The notes below the pieces were generated by a model. It searched no databases. It saw only the letters and a list, made by a program, of their open reading frames with translations, and was not told the origin of the DNA. Below are positions 57,735 to 64,000 of a stretch of 64,000 nucleotides of DNA, in pieces (positions within the stretch are counted from its first letter, which is position 1; the number at the start of each line of letters is the position of its first letter). This stretch comes from Fontibacillus panacisegetis. GTDB taxonomy: Bacteria > Bacillota > Bacilli > Paenibacillales > Paenibacillaceae. The DNA lies in the NCBI RefSeq assembly GCF_900102215.1, contig NZ_FNBG01000025.1, forward strand, positions 23,601 through 87,600, read 5' to 3'. Position numbers and translations under genes: made by a program.

Positions 57735-58952
57735 TTAGCCTCTACTTACTCTACTCAACTTAATAGCCCTAAGTGACAGCACGAAGCACAGCAACAGTAC
57801 GATCGAAGCTGATAAAAACGGATAATTAACATTGATATCGAACAGGAATCCTGCAATGACTGGACCCGCGATATTTCCAAGGCTTGTAAATGCTGAATTC
57901 AATCCCGCAATATATCCCTGCTGATTATCTGCCATTCTGGAAATCTGTGTACTTATCGTAGGCCGCAGTATATCTATCGATAAGAAGACGATGAATGTTA
58001 CGAGTAGAATTAACCAGTATTTATTCACAACGAGTGTCAGAGCAACTGACAAGCTTGCCACGATCAAACAACAGGACACTACTTTCTCTTCCCCGAACGT
58101 CTTCAGTATCCATCCAAAAATGGTGACCTGGACTACAGCTCCAGATATTGAACCAAAAGTGATAATAAATGCAATGTCCTTAGCTGTAAAACCAAAGTGA
58201 TGATCTACAAACAGTCCAAAAATAGTCTCATAATTAGCAAGTCCAAATGCGGAGACAAACACGATAATCAAGCTCATAAAATAGGGCTCACGTACGGATT
58301 TTAAAATTTGCTTCACTATATTTTCTTTTTTTGCAGGTGCTGCAGACGGTTTAGAAGTAACATTATCACTAGCAGAACCTTCAGCTGTGGGCTTAGATTC
58401 CGGTAGCACAAACATTGTAATGACCGCAGCAACTATACCAGCAACTGCTGCTCCATAGAAAGGCACACGAATCCCAAATTCGGCAATATAGCCTCCGATC
58501 CCCGGACCAATAATAAAACCTGTTGTAATAGCAGCGTTAATGTATCCCATTCCTGTTGCCCGATCATCCATCGAAGTAACATCGGCGGTATAAGCCATTA
58601 CTGAAGGCATGATGAGCGCAGCACCTATTCCTCCTAGCATTCGAGCAGCAAACAGCAGCACGGCACTGCTAGCAAAGCCGAACAGCCACTCAGACAGTGC
58701 AAAAATCAGCATTCCGGCCACAATGATTTTTTTGCGACCCAGCTTATCAGATAGTCGTCCTGCAACAGGTGAAAAAAGCAGTTGAGTTAATGAAAATGCC
58801 GCAACCATTAAGCCGACAATACTACCGCTGATATTTAGTTCCGTCATGTATGTGGGCATTATGGGGATGACAAGACCAATCCCTGTAAATATTAAAAATA
58901 TATTGATCATGAGAAGCAAAATAGCTCCTCTGTTTCTTAGTAGTAATGACAT
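57735..58952 (-). CDS. MFS efflux transporter
   Basis: 405-residue major facilitator with 12 predicted helices. Drug:proton antiporter signatures: GRLSDKLGRKKIIVAG after helix 2 and GFIIGPGIGGYIAEFG in helix 5 (motif C). Resembles TetA/NorA-type exporters. Central loop is Ser/Lys-rich. It follows a TetR gene by 30 bases, so the regulator likely controls it. Substrate unknown. Confidence 0.88.
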   Translation of the reverse strand: MSLLLRNRGAILLLMINIFLIFTGIGLVIPIMPTYMTELNISGSIVGLMVAAFSLTQLLFSPVAGRLSDKLGRKKIIVAGMLIFALSEWLFGFASSAVLLFAARMLGGIGAALIMPSVMAYTADVTSMDDRATGMGYINAAITTGFIIGPGIGGYIAEFGIRVPFYGAAVAGIVAAVITMFVLPESKPTAEGSASDNVTSKPSAAPAKKENIVKQILKSVREPYFMSLIIVFVSAFGLANYETIFGLFVDHHFGFTAKDIAFIITFGSISGAVVQVTIFGWILKTFGEEKVVSCCLIVASLSVALTLVVNKYWLILLVTFIVFLSIDILRPTISTQISRMADNQQGYIAGLNSAFTSLGNIAGPVIAGFLFDINVNYPFLSASIVLLLCFVLSLRAIKLSRVSRG

Positions 58953-58982
58953 AAGTTTTCCTCGCTAGTTCTATTCAAGTTG

Positions 58983-59606
58983 TTATGGTGATGTTGTTGG
59001 TTCTGATTCTGCTATGCCATGAAGAAGAACACTGAAAGCTAAACGATACAAATCAAGAATCTCTTTCATGTTTTCTTTCTTTTTACTAGACATTTGACCA
59101 AGACCAATAATTAAGCTTTCCAGCACAATTGCAAGGCTGTTCACATCCTGAGGCTTGAATTCCCCACTATCAACACCCTGCTGCAGCAGGGTTCGGTTAA
59201 ATTTAAGATGCCGCTCCAGCATCTCGTTCATTCGTTCTTCTACTTCACTGGTCTTCTCTTCGTTGTTAAAAAAATCATCAGCCGCTTTAGTAAGAGGATG
59301 GTTCAAGTCGTCCAGCACCAAATGCTCTGCAATTCCATAAAGTTTCTCGATCGAGGTGGTGTATTTCGGTTCTTTTTCTCCCCACTTAATTTCCCATTCC
59401 TGATCCCACTCATTAATTAGATGTAAAAACAATCCTTCTTTACTTTTGAAATGATAATAAATGTTCCCTTTACTGCTCCCAGTCGCATCAACGATATCCT
59501 CAATTGACGTCGCCTTGTAGCCTTTCTGGGCAAACAATGATCGAGCCGCTTCAGCTATACGACTCTTCGTCTGTTCACTTTGCAGCTGTTTCTTGTTTTT
59601 ATCCAA
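58983..59606 (-). CDS. TetR family regulator of the MFS gene
   Basis: 207 residues: N-terminal HTH (IAEAARSLFAQKGYKATSIE, SSKGNIYYHFKSKEGLFLH), helical ligand domain. Co-directional with the MFS exporter and upstream of it. A 12-base inverted repeat lies 39 bases before its start, so autorepression with control of the exporter is likely. Ligand unknown. Confidence 0.9.
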   Translation of the reverse strand: MDKNKKQLQSEQTKSRIAEAARSLFAQKGYKATSIEDIVDATGSSKGNIYYHFKSKEGLFLHLINEWDQEWEIKWGEKEPKYTTSIEKLYGIAEHLVLDDLNHPLTKAADDFFNNEEKTSEVEERMNEMLERHLKFNRTLLQQGVDSGEFKPQDVNSLAIVLESLIIGLGQMSSKKKENMKEILDLYRLAFSVLLHGIAESEPTTSP

Positions 59607-59644
59607 CCATTTTCACCCCCAAATTATCAAGAATTAATTATACT

Positions 59645-59656
59645 GAACGTTCGTTC
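59645..59656. promoter_or_regulatory. Candidate TetR operator
   Basis: GAACG-TT-CGTTC, a perfect 5-bp inverted repeat with 2-base centre, 39 bases upstream of the TetR ATG. Typical of AcrR/QacR-type operators. Confidence 0.6.
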
Positions 59657-59707
59657 TATATTAACAGAAGAATTGATCTTATTCAAGTTCAGATATTTAA
59701 CTAAAAA

Positions 59708-60055
59708 GGGGCTGCCCCAAAAGTAGATTTGCTGTCAAAACTAGAAATAGCGGTGCAAGGAAGATGATCCCTGCACCGCTTGACCCTGCTACATTCCATG
59801 ACAGTATCTCATGTGTAATAGTGTCATGATGCGGAATTCCTGAATTCCTGCAAATGTGCAGGCTTTGATCATGTAAAGCCTCTAAATGCCCTAAATTACT
59901 GCAAATGTGCAGGCTTTCTCTAAGGATTCTCTTCAAACTAGTCTATTCTGAAACATATTCCTGCATTTTTGCAACTTTTCCTGATATCTTGCCTTTCCAC
60001 TGCAAAAAAAGAAGCGCCCCTCAAAGTTATCCTAGATAACTTTTGGGACGGCCTC
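59708..60055. repeat. Intergenic repeat element, short copy (copy 2)
   Basis: About 348 bp, closely similar to 17307-17708, with ends GGGGCTGCCCCAAAAGTAG and TAACTTTTGGGACGGCC. It lacks about 50 bases between two CCTGCATTTTTxCA repeats present in copy 1, as expected from slipped or recombinational deletion. It lies right after the nirC stop, the same position copy 1 has after efp. Confidence 0.8.
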
Positions 60056-60067
60056 CGACGATAGCAA

Positions 60068-60847
60068 TTATTTCTTACGCACAGGAGAGATAAACCAGTA
60101 AGCCATACCAACAAAAACGGCTCCTCCGACAATGTTGCCGAGTGTGACAGGAATCATGTTGTGGAACCAGCCCGCCAGAGTGATTGTGTCCGGGTGATTT
60201 GGCAATAGTACAGACAAACTAAGGAGCGTCATGTTCGCAACACTATGCTCATACCCGCTCGCAATAAATGCGTACAGACACCACCAGATAAGAACCAGCT
60301 TGGCTATATCTTCTTTAGTTCGATTAGCCATCCAGAGAGCGAGACATACAAGCCAATTACATAGAATCCCGCGAAAAAACAACTCCATGACCGGTGCTCC
60401 CATTTTCTTAGCGGAGACGGCAAATATTAGATGTTCGGGCGCTGCGGTTTTAAATAGCCCTGTACCTACGATGAGCAATGACAGCACAACAGCACCCGCT
60501 ACATTGCCGAGGAAAACGATAGTCCAGTTTTTGAGCGTGTCACCTACCGTCGTTCTCCTTGCCAAAGTACTTGCGGTAAAAAACATATTGTTTCCTGTAA
60601 ACAGCTCAGATCCAGCGAATACAACTAAGGTGAGCGCAAGACCAAAGGACATTCCCATCAGCATGGTCTGAAAAGGTGATTTTGCCGCAGCTAAAGGTGC
60701 ACCAATGCTGAATATCAAAATTATTCCGAGTCCTACATAAGCACCCGCCAGCATGGCGGAGACAAAATATTTAGGCAAGCTCTCATTCATTTTCTCTTTT
60801 TTCTTAACTGCCGCTTCTACGATCGCCTCCACATTTTGCGTAAACAT
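60068..60847 (-). CDS. nirC: Formate/nitrite transporter (NirC-like)
   Basis: 259-residue FNT-family channel, six helices, pentameric. Conserved GSELFTGNNMFFTASTLARR, GNVAGAVVLSLLI, CNWLVCLALWM and YEHSVANM. Start at ATG 60847 (FTQNVEAIVEAA) with GGAGG 8 bases upstream. Third gene of nirB-nirD-nirC, so nitrite is the likely substrate; formate is possible given pfl nearby. Confidence 0.88.
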   Translation of the reverse strand: MFTQNVEAIVEAAVKKKEKMNESLPKYFVSAMLAGAYVGLGIILIFSIGAPLAAAKSPFQTMLMGMSFGLALTLVVFAGSELFTGNNMFFTASTLARRTTVGDTLKNWTIVFLGNVAGAVVLSLLIVGTGLFKTAAPEHLIFAVSAKKMGAPVMELFFRGILCNWLVCLALWMANRTKEDIAKLVLIWWCLYAFIASGYEHSVANMTLLSLSVLLPNHPDTITLAGWFHNMIPVTLGNIVGGAVFVGMAYWFISPVRKK

Positions 60848-60890
60848 ACGGTTTCCTCCCCCAATATCAAACAACTGAAACTACTAAACT

Positions 60891-61250
60891 CTATGCCTTC
60901 TGTAAATTCTCAGTTGCGATGAATACTTGATCCTCCTCCACTTTGACAGGGAAGATTTGCACTTGCCCTGTATCAGGGGCTTGGACAAGCCCTGTAGTTA
61001 GATCTATTTTCCAGTCATAAAGAGGATCATATAGGTAATGTCCTGACACAATCCCTTCTGCCAAAGGCCCCCCTTTAGGATGAGGGTTCTGATTTAAGAC
61101 GGCGAATATTCGATCATCTGAGAGACGGAATACCGCGATCTGTTGCCCATCTACTTCAACGACACGACCGATTTGAACCAGAAATTGATTTAGTGGTCCA
61201 GCGGGGTAAAACGTCATCTCTTCCAAATTCTTCATGTTCTCTTTACTCAT
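60891..61250 (-). CDS. nirD: Nitrite reductase small subunit NirD
   Basis: 119-residue Rieske-like fold protein of the assimilatory/dissimilatory NADH nitrite reductase. It has HPKGGPLAEG and YDPLYDWKIDLTTG where Rieske proteins hold 2Fe-2S ligands; the Cys residues are absent, as is usual for NirD. 31 bases after nirB. Confidence 0.92.
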   Translation of the reverse strand: MSKENMKNLEEMTFYPAGPLNQFLVQIGRVVEVDGQQIAVFRLSDDRIFAVLNQNPHPKGGPLAEGIVSGHYLYDPLYDWKIDLTTGLVQAPDTGQVQIFPVKVEEDQVFIATENLQKA

Positions 61251-61281
61251 CGTTGCTCTCTCCTTTCATTCATCTCTAGGG

Positions 61282-63717
61282 TTACAGTTGGTTGCTCATT
61301 TCCAATCCGTTAAACAGCTTGCCGGTCTGTTCTTTGTCACGCAATGCCTTCTTCCATGGATCCTCTACCTGCTTCAGGGCGAATTCAATACGTTCCATGA
61401 GTGCCTTTCGGCCATCAATGTCGTCGACAACAACTGCTTTGATACGATCCAGGCCGATCCGTTCAACCCACTCTGAGGTTCTTTCCAGATAGTTTCCGGT
61501 TTCCCGGTAAAACTGCATGATCGCACCGCATATTTCAATTAGTTCTTCATCTGTTTTCACTTTGCACAGCGAATCTGCAAGCCGAGCTTTAATCCCGCCA
61601 TTTCCGCCGACAAAAATTTCCCAACCGCCGTCATTACCGACGATCCCAATATCTTTTGTACAAGATTCAGCACAATTCCGTGGGCAGCCGTTAACAGCCA
61701 ATTTGAATTTTGCAGGAAAATCAAGCCGTTCGAACTTGCGTTCCAAAATTGCCCCCATACCCATCGAATCCTGTGTACCAAAACGGCAGAATTGCGAGCC
61801 AACACAGGTCTTTACGGTACGCAGCGATTTTGCATAAGCATAACCCGATGGCATATCAAGTTCTTCCCACACTTTAGGCAAGTCTTCTTTCTTCACGCCG
61901 ATCAGATCCAGACGTTGTCCGCCAGTAACCTTCACAACTTTTACATCGTATTTCAGTGATACATCCGCGATCTTTTTCAAATCTTCCGGTGTCGTTACCC
62001 CACCATACATCCGCGGCACGACAGTATAGGTACCGTCTTTTTGAATATTGGCATTCATTCTTTCATTAACAAAACGGGATTGCTTCTCATCCTCATGTGT
62101 GTCAGGATAGATCATTCCGAGATAATAATTGATCGCCGGACGGCACTTCGAGCAGCCCTCTGTCTGACTCCAGCCAAGTACATTCATTACTTCTTTCGTA
62201 GTTTGCAGTCCTTTGTCTTTAATCTCTGCGACAATTTCATCACGGCTTAACGTCGTGCATCCGCAAATACCCTGCTTGGCAGCTGTCTTAAATTCATCCC
62301 CCAGCACATATTGAAGAATCTGCTCAACGACAGGCTTACAGCCTCCACATGAACGAGTAGCTCCTGTACAAGCTTTGATCTCGTCAACAGTCGTCAAGCC
62401 TTGATTCGTAATAACGTCAACGATCGTTCCTTTTGTAACTCCGTTACAACCACATACAATTTCATCATTAGACATCGTGTCGACCGAGATTCCCTTTTTG
62501 CCTTCGCCACCGCAGCAGCCTGTACCCATGAGCGAAGCATACAGATCATCAGTCATGACAGTCTTCAGTTTAATCAGCTTCTGCAATTGGGCGGAATCCG
62601 TGATATCTCCAAACAGCACAGCGCCAACCATCACATTGTCTTTCAGTATTATTTTTTTGTAAGTGCGTTTCCAATCATCTTTATTAGCAATGACCGTATG
62701 TTCAGGTCCATCGATAAATTCACCGGTTGAAAACACATCAACGCCTGATATTTTCAGCTTGGTCGATACGATCGAACCTTCATAAGGAACTGTCTCAACT
62801 CCGGATATATGTTTAGCTAAAATCATGCCCTGCTCAAATAATGGAGCGACCAATCCGTAGCATGTACCGCGATGTTCTGTACATTCACCAACCGAATACA
62901 CACCCTCCATTGAGGTCTGCATGTAATCATTAACAACGATCCCACGATTCACTTCAAGGCCGCTATCTTTTGCTACTGTTATATTGGGTTTAATCCCAAC
63001 CGCCATGACTACAAATTCGGCGTCCAGCACAGTATCATCGGCAAAACGAAGACCACTAACTCTTGCATCTCCAAGCAGCTCTACTGTTTGGGCTCCCATT
63101 TTAAATTTAATACCTTGGCGCTCCAGCTCTGCCTTTAGCATGGAAGCCGCTTGATGGTCCAATTGGCGCTCCATTAAATCTTCCATTAAGTGAACGACAG
63201 TTACATCCATACCAAGCTGAACGAGTCCTTTGGCCGCTTCCAGGCCTAACAGACCGCCACCGATGACAGCAGCCTTTTTATAACATTTCGCTGCATCAAG
63301 CATTTGATTGCAATCGGCAATATCCCGAAAACCGACAACGCCCTCTTTATTACTTCCTGGAATCGGAAGAATGAAAGAATTGGAGCCTGTTGCAATGATC
63401 ACCTTGTCAAAAGGGACCTTCAATCCGTCTATAGTAATTACTTCTTTATTAAGCTCATCAATTTTAGCTACTGCACGGCCCATATGGAGAGTAATTCCAT
63501 TATCCTTATACCAGCCTAAATCATTCAGTACGATATCATCAATGGTTTTACTTCCTTCAAGTACATAAGAGAGCATGATCCGATTGTAATTGGGATGCGG
63601 CTCACTACCGATTACTGTAATATCAAACTTTGTTGTCAATTTTAAAATTTGTTCGACCGCACTAATTCCCGCCATACCATTGCCGATCACCACTAGCTTT
63701 TCTCTATCTTTTCCCAT
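61282..63717 (-). CDS. nirB: NADH-dependent nitrite reductase large subunit
   Basis: 811 residues. N-terminal FAD/NADH domain (LVVIGNGMAGISAVEQI, AAVIGGGLLGLEAAKGL), two BFD-like 2Fe-2S segments (CGCNGVTKG and CGGCKPVVEQI; CGCTTLSRDE and GCSKCRPAI), then siroheme/4Fe-4S domain with CVGSQFCRFG and NGCPRNCAESC. Reduces nitrite to ammonium in the cytosol. ATG 63717 (GKDREKL) fits GGAGGAGG upstream; the ATG six codons earlier lies in that site. Fnr boxes upstream. Confidence 0.95.
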   Translation of the reverse strand: MGKDREKLVVIGNGMAGISAVEQILKLTTKFDITVIGSEPHPNYNRIMLSYVLEGSKTIDDIVLNDLGWYKDNGITLHMGRAVAKIDELNKEVITIDGLKVPFDKVIIATGSNSFILPIPGSNKEGVVGFRDIADCNQMLDAAKCYKKAAVIGGGLLGLEAAKGLVQLGMDVTVVHLMEDLMERQLDHQAASMLKAELERQGIKFKMGAQTVELLGDARVSGLRFADDTVLDAEFVVMAVGIKPNITVAKDSGLEVNRGIVVNDYMQTSMEGVYSVGECTEHRGTCYGLVAPLFEQGMILAKHISGVETVPYEGSIVSTKLKISGVDVFSTGEFIDGPEHTVIANKDDWKRTYKKIILKDNVMVGAVLFGDITDSAQLQKLIKLKTVMTDDLYASLMGTGCCGGEGKKGISVDTMSNDEIVCGCNGVTKGTIVDVITNQGLTTVDEIKACTGATRSCGGCKPVVEQILQYVLGDEFKTAAKQGICGCTTLSRDEIVAEIKDKGLQTTKEVMNVLGWSQTEGCSKCRPAINYYLGMIYPDTHEDEKQSRFVNERMNANIQKDGTYTVVPRMYGGVTTPEDLKKIADVSLKYDVKVVKVTGGQRLDLIGVKKEDLPKVWEELDMPSGYAYAKSLRTVKTCVGSQFCRFGTQDSMGMGAILERKFERLDFPAKFKLAVNGCPRNCAESCTKDIGIVGNDGGWEIFVGGNGGIKARLADSLCKVKTDEELIEICGAIMQFYRETGNYLERTSEWVERIGLDRIKAVVVDDIDGRKALMERIEFALKQVEDPWKKALRDKEQTGKLFNGLEMSNQL

Positions 63718-63779
63718 TTGAATGGCCTCCTCCATAAATACGGTTACTTAGAGTATATATTTATATATAAAACAGCATT

Positions 63780-63816
63780 TGTGATTGCATTCACATTAAT
63801 TGTGAAACAAATCACT
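63780..63816 (-). promoter_or_regulatory. Fnr boxes upstream of nirB
   Basis: TGTGATTGCATTCACA (63780-63795) is an exact TGTGA-N6-TCACA site; TGTGAAACAAATCACT (63801-63816) is one base off. The proximal site could be centred near -41.5 of a start at about 63746, with TATA-rich sequence between, an arrangement expected for activation. Confidence 0.85.
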
Positions 63817-63917
63817 TTATTTGTCACAATTATTTCTATATATATGTTGCAAATCAGCAATTTGCATTTGACAAATAGGAACAACCCTCTCTTTAGCAAA
63901 AGAAAAGGTTAAAAATG

Positions 63918-63970
63918 CTGACTATTTGAATCACCTCCGCTTTCAATCAAGATTCAAATAGTCGGTTTTT
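63918..63970. terminator. Hairpin near the right edge
   Basis: GACTATTTGAATC (63920-63932) pairs perfectly with GATTCAAATAGTC (63951-63963), followed by GGTTTTT on the plus strand and preceded by AAAAA-type sequence for the other strand. Probably ends a minus-strand gene beyond the window. Confidence 0.7.
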
Positions 63971-64000
63971 CAGCACCGAGAAGGTTGAATGAAACCAGGG

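Overview
The window looks like a chromosomal segment of a Paenibacillus-type, endospore-forming, facultatively anaerobic Firmicute. The evidence is a complete spoIIIA sporulation operon, the accB/accC-asp23-nusB-folD-xseAB-ispA-dxs block and the efp-papA-aroQ-yqhR-yqhQ-yqhP-yqhO-mntR block in an order close to that of Bacillus subtilis, a metG T-box, and Fnr- and Rex-type control of fermentation genes. Almost all genes lie on the minus strand. No rRNA or tRNA genes and no CRISPR array were seen.

Layout. 1-9.1 kb: housekeeping genes (dxs partial, ispA, xseB, xseA, folD, nusB, a DUF2273/AmaP/Asp23 envelope-stress set, accC, accB). 9.3-15.4 kb: spoIIIAA-AH plus yqhV. 15.9-22 kb: lysC (with a probable internal beta-subunit start), a 400-bp intergenic repeat, efp, a Xaa-Pro peptidase, aroQ, yqhR, yqhQ, yqhP. 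22-32.7 kb: an AT-rich island that interrupts yqhO. It carries two tandem radical SAM/SPASM enzymes, a 70-residue Cys-rich peptide gene, two solute-binding lipoproteins without permeases and an ABC exporter, which reads as an undescribed RiPP system. Its right side holds remnants of an IS4-type transposase, a LytTR response regulator and a damaged second yqhQ/yqhP/yqhO unit. 33.3-36.6 kb: intact yqhO, a GHL10-type glycosidase, mntR. 36.7-43.4 kb: ccdA, znuBCA with a Zur operator, metG with its T-box, yidD, zur. 43.6-50.2 kb: an AT-rich accessory block of secreted proteins, a third solute-binding lipoprotein and stalk-domain proteins. 50.5-64 kb: anaerobic metabolism (pflA, pflB, adhE, fnr, nirC, nirD, nirB) with Fnr and Rex operators, plus an MFS/TetR pair.

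How the parts work together. Fnr (encoded here, with a C-terminal Cys cluster) probably controls pflBA, nirBDC and itself through TGTGA-N6-TCACA boxes, while adhE carries Rex-type GTGAA-N4-TTCAC operators. Zur, encoded next to yidD and upstream of metG, probably represses znuACB through a near-consensus box just downstream of a strong promoter.

Most notable are (i) the two-maturase Cys-rich peptide island and its permease-less binding proteins, (ii) a perfect 16-bp inverted repeat that brackets the precursor gene, (iii) the mosaic duplicated yqhQ-yqhP-yqhO flanks that date and delimit the island, and (iv) a family of repeats, sharing GGGG(C)TGTCCC-AAAAGTAG ends, that sits at gene 3' ends. All identities and alignments were judged by eye.
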